Part shown: positions 43,431-55,699 of the stretch, piece by piece
How the letters are laid out: each line of letters starts with the position of its first letter
How positions within the stretch are numbered: the first letter of the stretch is position 1
Source: Agriotes lineatus
Taxonomy: Eukaryota > Arthropoda > Insecta > Coleoptera > Elateridae
DNA length: 64,000 nucleotides
NCBI GenBank assembly: GCA_940337035.1
Contig: CALNHX010002286.1
Span: 121,182-185,181, forward strand
Direction: 5' to 3'
Position numbers and translations under genes: made by a program
The notes under the pieces: generated by a model
What the model was told of the DNA's origin: nothing
The model's input: only the letters and a program-made list of their open reading frames with translations
Databases searched by the model: none

Positions 43431-43483
43431 TCTGCTCTAAGCCGGATTCGAACCTGCTATCATTGTATTGCGATCCTCATATA
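43431..43483 (-). other. Partial tRNA-like module in the middle
   Basis: GCCGGATTCGAACCTGCTAT with CATTGTATTGCGATCCT is a third copy of the B-box half, cut before the A box. Confidence 0.6.
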
Positions 43484-43650
43484 GGTACGAAAGTCGGGTT
43501 GAGTTGCTTTCAACTACTTTTAACAAATGTTCCATTTTTTGTGAAATCAGGCTGAAGAGCCTTTAACGGTCATTATGCAGCGAACCCCTTTAATTTTAAT
43601 AATTATAAAATAAATTATTTCTCTCTATACATTGACGGACAACAAAAGAA

Positions 43651-44225
43651 TATAAAGGCAAACATCCATTAATTAGTCTTGCTAACTCGTCGTTCAAATT
43701 AAACACAGTTCATCGATATCACAAGAAATACGACTTTAGAACGTGCAAGACGTAACCTTACAGTTAGTACAAGGATAAAGAATAGCTTTCAACGAATGCA
43801 AGAGATATAGCATGATTTTCAGAGAGAGTAAGTATAGGCAAAAACATTTAGCAAGAGAGAAAGAAAGAAAACGTTTAGTTTGTGTGACATAACGGTATCA
43901 TTAAATAATTGTGTCTCCAAATATATATATATATCTTGTACTGGACCCCTTCTGTGATTTTCAATTACAAAATTTACAATAAAACCCCTTCTGTGATTTT
44001 CAATTACAAAATTTACAATAAATAGCGTTTTGTCGCTAACACAAATGCATCGACATCTTTTTTCGAATTATTCGCAGAGGATTTACAATGCTTTCAAATT
44101 ATTTAGTTTTGTCACTCAACACTTTTCCTAAAAAATCTATTTCTTGTGATATCGATGAACTGTTTTTAATTTGAACGACGAGTTAGCAGGACTAATTAAT
44201 GGACGTTAGCCTTTATATTCTTATT
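43651..44225. repeat. Inner inverted and tandem repeats of the giant element
   Basis: 43651-43735 (AGAATATAAAGGCAAACATC ... ATATCACAAGAAAT) is inverted at 44148-44225. A 38-bp unit with CCCCTTCTGTGATTTTCAAT is doubled at 43946-44022. A block of about 155 bp (44001-44156) recurs directly at 44381-44533. The inner structure therefore grew by repeated duplication and inversion. Confidence 0.75.
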
Positions 44226-44540
44226 ATTATTTTAGAATGTATTTTTGTATTACGTTCCTTATACGAATTATTTGCACGTAACAGTAAATAGTTCTTAGTA
44301 TAACAGTTGGAATTGATTTTTTAGCATGGTTAAATTCGAATTTTAGAGTTAATCGGACATATACGATAAGACTCTGATACAATTACAAAATTTACAATAA
44401 ATCGCGTTTTGTCGCTAACACAAATGCATCGACATCTATTTTCGAATTGTTCGCAGTGGATTTACAATGCTTTGAATGTATTTAGTTTTTTCACTCAACA
44501 CTTTTCCTAAAAGTCCATTTCTTGTGATATCGAAGTATTA

Positions 44541-44616
44541 ACGAGTCGCGAAAGCTCAGTGGTTAGGGTATAAGGATCGCAATACAATGGTCGCAGGTTC
44601 GAATCCGGCATGGAGC
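44541..44616 (+). other. tRNA-like module in right arm
   Basis: AAGCTCAGTGGTTAGGGTAT (A-box-like) and GGTTCGAATCC at 44596-44606 (B box), mirror of the module in the left arm and also facing outward. A run of six T follows at about 44623. Acceptor strands do not pair. Confidence 0.7.
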
Positions 44617-45232
44617 ATAACAGTTTTTTAAAATAAAATATGACTTTAGAACTTGCAACACATAACCTTACAGTTAGTACGACAAAGATAAACGAATGCA
44701 AGAGATAGCATGAGTGTGTGGCGTGACGTATACAGAGCATGACGTGAGTAATTCAAAATCCAAAAATGGCGCGAGCAAAATCAAAATCCAAAAAATGAGC
44801 AAAATCAAAATCCAAAACGGCATTAGCATCACGTGGCGAAATCAAAACGAATGCAAGAGAGACAGCATGATTGTGAGAGAGAAAGTGTGTGGCGTGACGT
44901 ATACAGAGCATCACGTGACTAATTCAAAATCCAAAAATGGCGCGAGCAAAATCAAATTCCAAAGCGGCATTAGCATCACGTGGAGAAATCCAAATCCAAA
45001 ATGTTCGTTTAAAACAAAATGGCGGCAATTCAAAATCCAAAATGGGCCCTTAAAACAAAATGGCGTCCTAGCAACACGTGGCGAAATAAAAATCCAAAAT
45101 GGCCGTCTTATGACGAAATTAAAATGGCCGACGACCCAAGCAATTTAATTATTGCGCAATTTAATTATCATGCCCGCAGGACTCAATCAAATTAAAAGTG
45201 GAGGGGATAGCAGCCGTCATTCTACTACCATT

Positions 45233-48200
45233 GTTCTGTTAAATCAAGTCTTCTAGGAAATAAGTCAAACAAACCTTAATTTGTTATGACAGAAGGTGTT
45301 TCAAGCATGAATTATTCTTGTTTTGTAAGTGTGGTAATTGTGGAGCATTGCCCGATGTTCTACCACAGCTGCACGAGCATTCCCGCTGCAATAGCTATAC
45401 ACAAAATGCATTACTACATATTCACATACAGAAAAAGGCTTCATCATTGCTACAATTAGAAAACATATTTCCAGCTTAAAAGTGTTCTTTATAGCCAGTT
45501 AATCTGCTTAAACATATGAAACACTTGTAGGCACATTGATTGGGAATTCGGGATTAATTTATTTTTTCCTGGATTTATGAATAAATTTTGCAGGCTGGTA
45601 ACTTACCCCAAAAATTCCGCATTGGCTCTTCGGTCTAAAGGCTGTGAATCAGAAATACGACATCGGGGGAAGCAAGGCGATTAGCGGTCCCTTTCATGTG
45701 TCATGTGGTGACTCACACTTATTCGTAAGCACGAAACAGCGAAATTCCACAAACAGGAATGCAAACAAATGTAAACAAACATTAAGACATTTAGCGGTAC
45801 GTGTTCAGAATGATAGTACTTATAGGGGTTTGTCTCCCCCCGCGCAGGGCTCGATCATAAATAATTTTCAAGTGCACCGCCGACAATATACCTGTAAAAC
45901 ACCTGCAATACGGATGCTTACCGCATCTAGCGCCCATTGCCCGAATGCTAGCTAGACCAATGAGCTTTAACTCATATCAGTGTGATTTGCAACTACGGTT
46001 GCCTCTCCCGCAGAAGACCAACATTACAGGGCATTTGTGGAAAATAAGCATCTTATGGCTATACAGGTGCGCTTCCTGGATCACTAACAAGTTATGTGCG
46101 TATGAGGTCAAGGGTTAGCGATTCCAGGTACGATAGTACTGTCTGCGGTACCTATTGGGCACCAACGCAATAATAAAGCTATTTGCAACGACCCATATAC
46201 AACATAGGTCTCCGCAATCGATTAAGCAATAACAACAATGAAATAGTGCCCAGCTTAGCTGTAACATCAAACTACATACATACAGCGTCCATTGCAAAGC
46301 TACTCAAGCAATAATATTTATTACACACCTTAATATTTCATCATTCCGATTAATCCACGTAATTACCACAAGTCACTTCAAAAATCACACCGGAGCTCTC
46401 GCATTGGAAATGCCACCCTCTGTGGTATTAAATTTCACATGCACATAAATATCTTTCGGTTCGGTTAGGTATGGATAGTCCACTAATACGCCTATGCTTC
46501 CTTTTCTAAAACCATCTATACATATTGGCGGATCTTGTACTAATAAATGAGAGACTGCACCATTTAGAGACACAAAATAAACGCGTGCTAAAGTAAATAA
46601 ATACCACAACACACATAACGCTCATATTTTGTGAGTAGTAAGACCAACCAAGTTTGATGTACGTATGTAGATGTTTCACAGAGTCACAAAAACAAATGTT
46701 GAAAAGAGATGTACTTATTGATTTTTCAAATCTCTGATTCTCTAGAAATATTATAAACGCAATTTATGACTGATTAATTCTCATTACGCGTTACGAAGTG
46801 TGCACATTAATTTAATAAACATAAAATACTTAGTGCACGTATTGTTTATGTTCCTAAGAAAAGAATCTGGCCATTGTTAAAGGCCGCGTGAATAGCATGG
46901 TTAATTAATTAAAAGTATCTTTATACTCGAAGCACATAATGCATGCACATCTATACAATAAATTAATATTTAAAAACATACAATTAATTCGTGGCGATTC
47001 TGCACACCCATTAACTATTGTTCTATGCTTTGACGAGCGACTCGAATTGACAACCTACTAACTGCAAGAATATTTTCATGCTAAAATCACACAGTGGCTA
47101 ATTATCGCGCAGAGCCGGATTAAGGCTTAATCGCCATCATAATTTATAATTAAATGAAAGTGTACATTGACACACTTCAAAAACACAGTAATGCTCTACA
47201 TTGGCGGATAATTTATTTTTAAACGTCAAGACGATAGGGAAACGAATTTTTCTCGATGGAAAAGACTTGATCCCATTCTGCTGTACACAAGCAGTATATC
47301 ATTTCACGGGATGGTATCGTCATAATCTAAATGCGGCAGTCAAATCTCCGGACCGATAATATTTATAATCCGCTTTTCGACAGTTTGCCAACAATATAGT
47401 CATAAACGCGCTGTTGCACAAAAAGTGAAAATGAGTTGCCGCCCGTTTTCTGCTAGTTTCTAGCTGTAACTTTAAAGACAGGAAATGAAGCCAGGATTGA
47501 ACCGGAGATTGTATCTAATTAAGAGCTTACCCGAACAATTCGTTTGGAAACCGCAAGAATGAAATTACCCTGCAATTTTGGTTATCTGCCTGTAATTGTT
47601 AGAGCTTCGCCGGCCAAGATGCGAATTTAAAGATTGCAGGGTGAGAATTAGATGACTTGGAAATGGTAACATCGGCTGGGCTATAATTAGGAATATTCCT
47701 CCAAAATGCCTCTTTCATAACTCCCTAGTTGTGAAGGTATCACTGCGTTAAGAAAAAGTGAAAGAAGGAAATAATCTCCCTCTTTCGGCTCTCTAAGGTT
47801 TACTTAAAAGTTGTTTTGAATTAAACTGTAAATTGACTTTAACACCAAAGTGGCATTACTTCTTCCGGAGGTTTTCTTTATTTGAATCTAAAGAATGCCA
47901 ATATATTAATGTAGTAATCCTGGTGGCAGAGCACAAAATGTTGGTTCAATCCCCAGCACAATCAAAGGCCATATAAATTTCAGTATCGACTCTATTACAA
48001 TTCTCCAGTTTGTCTTGGTCAACCTCGAAGCTTAAACCCTCAAAAAACAGAGGCTGCAGTAGAGATGTTTCCAACAAGGCTGATAACGACAACGATAAAT
48101 CTATGATGATCCATCATCGGAATTGCATGCACTTCATCTCCAAATAACCTTCCTGGACAAGTTCAATCGCTGATATGCCATTGCCTTTGCGATATGATAC

Positions 48201-48466
48201 TATTAATCATGTGTACTACGACCGCAATAAAATATCCAATTACCTTTATACCACAGTTTTTCTATCCCTTTCGTAGCTACATTATCTATTTGAAATGTAG
48301 AATTTTTGAAGCGGTATTGCTACGAAAGCGAATCAACAATTGGGGTCATGACTCATGAAAGTCTCGAACTCAAATCAGCGGTGGTGTCTGATGAGCAAGC
48401 TATCTAGTATACGTACTTATACCTAGTATATGTTAATTATTTTTATAAGTTTATATGCAGATGCAA
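45233..48466. other. 3.2 kb, no gene assigned
   Basis: Less AT-rich than the surroundings at about 45600-46600. Two frames (45644-45955 plus, 46385-46612 minus) read like plausible protein but match no family I recognise and have no clear splice or start context. A lone B-box-like GGTTCAATCCC lies near 47943. Confidence 0.35.
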
Positions 48467-48931
48467 GCCGGATATCGCAGTTGGTGAGCATTACGCTTCT
48501 ATTAAGGAAGCCTCGGTTCGAATCCCACGGTGGGCGGAGCCTTGATGATCGGTATTAGGTCCGGTGAGACCATTCACAGTTGGGCACCAAATTATCTGTG
48601 GTATACTCAGAATCATAGACCTAGAAGATAGAGTATTAAGGTCAACACATCACCAAGCCACACAGAAGGTCCCAGGTGGTGTAGCTTGAACAAGCGTTCA
48701 CGTTCGATCAGTAGAGTTAAGCAACGCTCTTTCTGGTCAGAACTTGGATGGGAGTTCCACGTTGCCTCTCTCGGCGCCTCGTGATACGGCTGTCACGGAA
48801 ATAGTTGGTCCCGGCCGTCATAACAACATCATGACAGTCGTTAGTGGGGTTGGAAGTCCCCATAAATGCACAGCGACGCCTATAATTGGCCTAACGGCTG
48901 TTGGCTAAGTGCGAAATAAATAAAATAAAAT
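48467..48931 (+). mobile_element. Composite SINE: tRNA-like head plus 5S rRNA-like segment
   Basis: The head has TATCGCAGTTGGTGAGC (A-box-like) and GGTTCGAATCCC (B box). About 200 bp later, 48684-48765 resembles the internal-promoter half of 5S rRNA: ACGTTCGATCA, AGTTAAGCAACG (5S A box) and GGTCAGAACTTGGATGGG (intermediate element and C box), in the right order and spacing. The copy ends GAAATAAATAAAATAAAAT. It could be one SINE with two RNA polymerase III modules, or a tRNA-SINE next to a 5S-derived SINE. No target duplication was found. Confidence 0.75.
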
Positions 48932-51900
48932 CTGACACCAATGGTTGCTACGCAAGCACAAAAAGCGCACTCCAATTTTGTAACTCGGAAACCCGGGCCA
49001 AGTTGAGCACTGCACCGCTAGGCACTAAAACGTACCCCCAGCCTCTACACCGCTAGGTCGAAAAAGGTTGCTGATAATATATACATACAATATGCAGATG
49101 CACTAATTCTATCCAGTCTCGTTATTTAAAAAAAAAATCATATTTGCACTGTTGTAAAGCAAATAAAATCAGCTTTACAATGATGTTATCGTATGACCTA
49201 AATTCAAGATAGCAGCAGAGCCAAAACTGGAAAATGTTGAAAGAAAATATTGATGGTCGAACATGCGAAAAAATATCTATGTAATTTGAATACTGTATGT
49301 TTCAAACCTCCCATCTCAAACCATACAGTTAACAGGGCTTTGACGCAATCTTTAACAGCGACCTTGATATATAAACTATGTATGTATATTTAACTGTGTT
49401 GTGCATTTACTAATTTCTTCAAAAGTAAGCTTTTATTGTTGCATATTTTTTATTAAGCTTTTATTAAGTTGGTAGGCAGTAATTAAGGAAGTATAATTTA
49501 TTTTTAAATGAAGTACAAAAATAATACTTTGTGTAATATTGATAATAATTACGCAAATAGTGGTATTCAATTTAGAAAATCAAAATTGCAAGTTAAAGAT
49601 TTTGATATTTGTGAAGTGTGAACAACCAACAACTATGGCAATCAGACTTTTGTTTCATCTTCTGCAAATTAAAAATGAAAACTTACTGAAAAGTCTATAC
49701 ATCTATACTCGTTAAGAAAATCTATATAACTCCACATTTTTCAGCTGTTTAAACTATTAAGAGCATGAACTAGTCAACACAAATTTAGAACAACCTATAC
49801 ATGTGGAAGGATTTATTGCCTACACATTTGCCATTAGTCTGTGTCGGATTAATATTTTGTTGATTTATATTGAGAGTTAGTCTCTAAGTCAAATAACCAT
49901 TTTTCCAGGCTACGGTTTGTGGAGATTAACTTTTTGCGAGTTTCGCAATTGATCTCTAGTTAAATAATATATGTCGTCAAAAGAGTTTTCGTAATCTGTC
50001 GTATTGTTATAAGGCTCTTTGTTGTTTTGAAGCTTGGCGGCTGCTTTCCGAGACAGCTCAAAATGAGCTTTATTTTTCCTTTGATGCAACATCTTTGTTT
50101 GAGATTTAATTTCGTACTAAATTACTACGTAATTTCCTAAAAGCCTTTTAATTTCAATTATTATTAAGGTCACTTCTAGCGCAAAGCCATTAACAGTTGG
50201 GTCATCACCATTATTTTTTTTTATAAAAGCAAGGAAGATCGTTGTTTTAAGCTGCAACAAATCGGGTATTGATGCCAAATTGTTCGCGTGCTAACGTCAG
50301 TAGGCATGCGATTTGACAATTTGATAAATTAATATCCTTTATCTACGTTAAACGACTGTGGCCGATCTGTACAAGTAAAGGTGATTTTTAAAGCTCCCTG
50401 TAACTGTAACTTTGGCAACCGGATTTAAATTGTAAGTTTAAGTTTAAGCTCGACCAATGCTGATAAGTTCGATATTTACTCGAAATGTGTATATATGTAT
50501 ACAGATTTCGCTTCAGTACCAATTAATTAGATTTTGACAAGGGTTTTGGAGTCCTTTGCAAGTCTTTATTCATGGCTTACGCACAACCCTTGTTCGGTTT
50601 CAATACAAACGGTAAAATTATGTTGACATTTGCAATAGGCAGGCCGATTTTAGAATATTATTGTTGACATTTACTGAAACGAATTTCAGCAAAATTTAAA
50701 GGTTAATAAGCATAATTGTCCTACTCACTTAATAATACAGGTCTTGGCAGGCATGTTACGTACCCGATATTAAATACCAACTTCATGAACATTTTAAGAA
50801 ACAGCTACGTATGGCTTTTTGTGAGCATGTAACATTCATGTTCCCGCTAATTAGAATTTGAAGAAACTTATTAAGTGATAAGATGCTAGAATAGTTCAAC
50901 ATATTTAATATTTTGAGAAGTTGTAATGTATACGATGTTTGCATTTTTTAGGAAATCCAAAAATAATGAGTAAAGCAAATGTTATTGCAAAACTTGATAT
51001 TTATATCGCAATTGTAGATGTATCGATTTAAATTTCATATATCTTAAAAACACCCAAACTAGTTCTATGAGCGGCAAAATCAATTCCTGGCTTTCTTCCA
51101 AAACTTTGATAGTTATTTCCCCAATCATATCTGTTTGGGGCAGATATATTTCTTTTTATATTTTTATTAGAAGTAGGGGATAGCCACCTTTCTTAATATT
51201 TGTTATTCAGTAATACTACGTTACCATTAACTGTGTGTTATTTGTCTTAATAATTTATAAATAGAGATAACACTATGAACCTTAATCTAAAATGGGCCTA
51301 AGTTTACAATTAACTTCAAATTATTTTCATTGGGAAGTGACGATGTACCCACTTTGATTTCTGTTCGTTCTCATAACATGATGGGTAGCTCGACGATGCA
51401 GTAAGGTTGTGAGCAAGCAGCTGTACAACCTGAAAGAACAAGAAAATTAAAAGCTGTATAAATAAGAAACAGAAAGTTATAACATAAAAAGATTGTAATA
51501 AGCCACTGGGAAGAAGCCAAGCTAGCTGATTAGGCAGGGTAGCAGCTTGAAGAGGGACAATGCCAACGATAGTGCCTGTTAACGGAACATGGGTTGACAC
51601 TTCAAAATAAAAATTATTCAAGTTGTGATACTTAGGAGATAATTAATGTTGTGTGAAAGTGTAATTTGGATGAAGAACATAACTTCGGACATGAACATTA
51701 GAAATTAGAAAGTCAAATTGAACCGGTTGTTTTGAAAGAGATCGTAACTAGGCACGTCGGCATTTTATTTTAAGGAAAGGGCGGTGTATTTTCCCAAAAT
51801 TAATGAGAGTACACACAATTGTGTAATGCTCCCATAAATTAATTCAAAACTATCCTATAATTTTTGTATAATTCATTTCTATGATACTACTGAACTACGG

Positions 51901-53257
51901 TTTTATTATTTGTCACTTCCCAAATCTGGAGTGCCAGCATCTGCGATTTTGGTGTACATAACTAGTAGGACTGCAGCGGACTTGTTATGAGTATAGGTCC
52001 AGCAGGTGTCTAATGACCGTCGAAGTAGCAGTGATCTTCATAAAACGTTAGAACAGTCATAGTTTGAAAACCCGATCAAAACTATATCTGAAAAGCAAGA
52101 TTAAATAAAGATCAAGTCGAATGTATAATTAGTAATAAACAATTACCCAGATAGAAAACAAGAATTAATATCCCAAAAGTGATGTAGGCATTCTGAGGTT
52201 AACTAAACTGTCAACACAACTTTTAATAAGATTTCTAGCTTACAGCCAACTTAAGATAGAACAGAAAGCAATGCATTATTATTATAGAAGTGTATAAGTA
52301 CGCCTTTAAAGCACGTGCGACGAGTTTAAGAGCACGACGCGCTAGCGAAGTGCTTTTAACGTCGCTATTTTTTCTAGGATCGTAACAGAAATATAAAAAC
52401 GTAATTTGGTGACACACGAATAAGACGTATTTTGTGCGCTAATGTTAAGAGTGCTACAAACGTCGCTTTTGACACTAGAAACAGTGCAAATATTGTCATT
52501 TTGACACGATCGTAGAAAAAAATATGTAAGTAATGATATGTAGAAAGCAATTTTGACAACTAACAAAATTAAATAAATAAATTCGCAATACACATTAAAT
52601 TGGTTTTTAGTAATACATTGTCATATTTTCTAACTACCAAATTACCAAAAAGGTTAGGTATTTCAGAATAACTCAAAAACGAATAATAGAGTACCTTAGT
52701 TACAAACCCTGTTTTTTACATTCTGTAAATAATTTGGTACCAGAGAGAATGTTAACGTTTTCACTGAGGGGGTAACGCATTTATGAGTTGACATTGAGTT
52801 TTACTACCTAAGAAAATTAACAAACGTGGCTCAAATTAGGCCACATTTTTGCGTGTGTTTATTTTTAGTGAAATGTACAGCGATGTATTCAGAAATTTGT
52901 ACAGCATGCACGTTTCTTTAATAAAGAGAAAATTGGGTTTTGTACTAAGAATATCAGATACCCTCGTTCGTATTTTAATGATATAAACTATATTCAACAA
53001 TAGCGACAGTGTAGATTGCTCTCGTAAATTATAATTGCAGCTTTAGTATCTATTTTAGAATTCACCTCGAAAACTTACTAATTAAAATGTTCATTTTTTT
53101 AACTCTTTCTCTTTGGTGGTATGTGATCTAATATGTGTACAGAAATACTAACCACTTGGAATATCGTGAATTTTTGTTTGTATGTGTCGCAGGCATAAAG
53201 CAAATTTAGTCATATTGGTCCTTTATTGAAATTCGGCAAAGAAGCTTGTTTAGGTTA
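48932..53257. other. 4.3 kb intron-like sequence
   Basis: No gene supported. At 52330-52520 there are hairpin-rich blocks (GAGCACGACGCGCTAGCGAA then GTGC, and two AACGTCGC copies) likely to be MITE debris. Confidence 0.4.
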
Positions 53258-53265
53258 GTTGCAGC

Positions 53266-54385
53266 TAGAGTTCCTATATATAAAGAGTTGGGACATTGGA
53301 TCCACAAATCAAGGATCACATGATTCAGCAATAATATATTTCATTTTTTTATATTTGAAAGATGTAAGATAAACAAAATGGCATTAATTGACATGTCAAA
53401 TCACAAAATTCATTCATTTAGAAATCTGAGGCAACGTGCAAGAAAAATAATATTTATGTGGAATTATTAAAACTTGAAAAATTTGCCGGCTAAATTTAGT
53501 TACTTTTTTAGTCCTAGTGTGTTTTCAGGTTATGGTAAAAAGTGATTCTGATGACTTAAGTGAACTGCAGTTAGAAATAAACAGGTATATTGAAATCTTG
53601 TGTTATGAAAAACCTCTGCTTATAATCTTAGTTGTCGGGTAGGATGTTTAGTGGCAGCTGTAAATCTGGTATGAATACGAATGCAATGCTCAACGACTAA
53701 TGTTAGATAATTTGAGGAGACTTAATTCAACCTCTCCAGAGGAAAATTGTCTTTTTGTACTGATTAACACTGGCCTGAATAATCTGCCGTTTGATGCTTT
53801 CAACATCGATTAGTTTGTTTTCTTCTATTTCAGAATTTTCACATTTATTTAAATCTGGTTACCAAAAATTGCATAATGTTGGAATAGCATTGTATTGCAG
53901 TCCTCGTTTTTCCACGTTTAATCAACCACTGATCATCCGCAAAATGTTTATTACATAAACGGCGGCAGTGGAAAAAGTCCGATAAAACATATCATCATAG
54001 ACCACTGCCAAAAAATGATATTCAGAGAATAAACGGCTTTTTGACTTAAAATCCTTAATTTTGCTGTTATTTACCCTGATACGCTTTATTTTCGCATTCC
54101 TTAGAAAAAGATGCAAATAATATCCCAGATCTGTTTGATTTTTACAATTAATCGCTGAACCACCAGTCATTGCACAATTATTTTCAAGTTAAAAATATTT
54201 GTTAAGTATTTGTCACAACTGTCACAAAATATGATTCTAATAATTTGTAATGGTTGCCAAACTGTTGTCCATAGGTATGCATGATCTGCATAAAATTTAA
54301 ATTTAACAAAAGTCAGGTACTCCATGATTTGTGGATCCAAAATGAGTCGCCAACATGTCCCAACTCTTTATATATAGGGACTCTA
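53266..54385. mobile_element. DNA transposon with TAGAGTYCC termini, copy B (P-like?)
   Basis: A perfect 8-bp duplication GTTGCAGC (53258-53265, 54386-54393) flanks inverted ends TAGAGTTCCTATATATAAAG and AGTTGGGACAT, identical at 31 of 32 positions, with GGATCCACAAATCA further in on both sides. The minus strand holds a decayed THAP-like frame. An 8-bp duplication plus a THAP domain points to the P superfamily; the TAGAG start also fits the hAT rule. Length 1.12 kb with no full transposase, so non-autonomous. Confidence 0.85.
53860..54170 (-). pseudogene. THAP-like transposase N-terminus, decayed
   Basis: Begins MTGGSAINCKNQTDLGYYLH (compare M..C.A..C.N.......FH), continues SKSRLFSEYHF (LCSEHF-like) and in a second frame CNKHFADDQWLIKRGKTRTA then IQ (HF..D.......L...A.P). 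Several zinc-ligand cysteines are gone and the frame is shifted near 53935. THAP domains bind the termini in P-type transposases. The similarity is modest and the call provisional. Confidence 0.5.
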
Positions 54386-54393
54386 GTTGCAGC

Positions 54394-55699
54394 CTCTGAT
54401 CGTTCTTTTTTTTTATTTCAACCGTCGCGTCGGCTTTGTATCAATGATTGCCGTTGTGTTAAGTCGGGTTTGTGTTGGATGCACTAGGTACTTGGCATAT
54501 GCGTAGGCAATTGATAATTTGCCTCAAATTGCTTAATTCCTTGGACACATACAAATTACAAATTAAAAAAAAAATCGGTGGTCTTAAAATAAATCGGCCA
54601 CGTTGGTTAATTGCCTACATTATAAAGTTATTAATTAAACTGCACATTATTTTGTAGGTTGTTGATTATCGAAAAAACAATAATTTCTTTTATTCAGAAT
54701 GAAATAATCTAAAGGAATCCATTTTTGGGCTCTTCGCACCTTTGTTGATTGTTTTATTCAAATTGTATCATTAGTTAAAAATATAATTCAAGAAAAATTT
54801 AATAATTTCTACTTAGATGTACGACCTTCTATTTTCATCAACTTCTAAAAACTGAGTCGTATTTGAATTCATGCTGTGTTCTCTGCGTTTGTCCCCATAT
54901 TTTTAAATATTTACTTCAGATGAGAGTACAAGATGAAAAAGTAATTTTTAAATATTGACTTCAGATGAGGGTAGAATATGAAAAAGTAGAATAGGCAAGT
55001 CTAAAGAAGCAACCTTCTATATCTTAAGGAACATGGACAAAATGGCAGAGCAGTTTTAAAAAGATTGGGGTATTATGATTTATGTATTTAGTTCAGATGG
55101 CAGTGTTGGGCTCGTCATTTTCAACTGGTTTATTTCTGCAGAATTATTCACTATACCTACCATTACGTATTAGTTGTCATTTATCGTCATTTACCCAGTA
55201 AGGCCAATTAAGTGACTCATATGGCCCTATAACCTTAATTCATTAGACTTTTTTGTGAAGTTATTTGAAAAAATATCTTACTGACGAGCTAAAACAAAGT
55301 ATAGAAGAGACATTTTTACTGGACTTTCAGTATAAATTTATTTATAAGTTGCAAAATTCTTAAGCAATATATCACTGGGAATTTGAAAGTTTGGTGATAA
55401 GAAAGATAATAATTCAAAATATTATTGCTGTTAAGTAATTAAAAACAAAAATATTGTTTAAACGTTGATAAGTTTATTTACTACTGAGTGGTATAAATCC
55501 ACTATAGCCTATTTTTTACTCTTTAAATAAATTTGAACTTGATAGATTTCTTTTTTTTTTGATAAAGTAAAATCACTTGTTTTTTGTAGTGTTCTACGCC
55601 TGATAAATGCACTTTTTCTACTAACTTAGAAACGAAAAACAATAGAAATAATATTTTTAAGATCGACTTTACTTTATTTTGCACTGTATTACTATCATC
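54394..55699. other. Intron-like sequence
   Basis: AT-rich, with a near duplicate of about 45 bp at 54901-54990 (TTTTTAAATATT.ACTTCAGATG). Otherwise nothing identifiable. Confidence 0.4.

Larger units (their letters stand above)
42628..45226. mobile_element. 2.6-kb giant inverted-repeat element
   Basis: The left arm (42628 to about 43372) and right arm (about 44522-45226) are inverted copies of roughly 0.7 kb. Both start AGTAGAATG..GGCTGCTATC and contain CCCTCCACTTTTAATTTGAT, GCGGGCATGATAATTAAATT and many GCCATTTTGGATTTTGATTT units joined by CGCCACGTGATGC. A 6-bp duplication ACCATT flanks it (42622-42627, 45227-45232). The middle holds further inverted and direct copies and no ORF with recognisable domains. 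Long arms, 5'-AG ends and a 6-bp duplication recall Polinton/Maverick termini, but a foldback-type or unknown superfamily is equally possible. Confidence 0.85.

Noticed and set aside
42628..45226. Reading the repeated GCCATTTTGGATTTTGATTT blocks as coding repeats (for example the 144-codon frame at 44714-45148)
   Set aside because: The frame exists only because the repeat unit lacks stops in that register. The protein is a translation of the DNA repeats and is not matched by an equivalent in the other arm.
47925..47985. B-box-like GGTTCAATCCC, possible tRNA or SINE head
   Set aside because: The upstream A box is poor, and no tail or target duplication is present.
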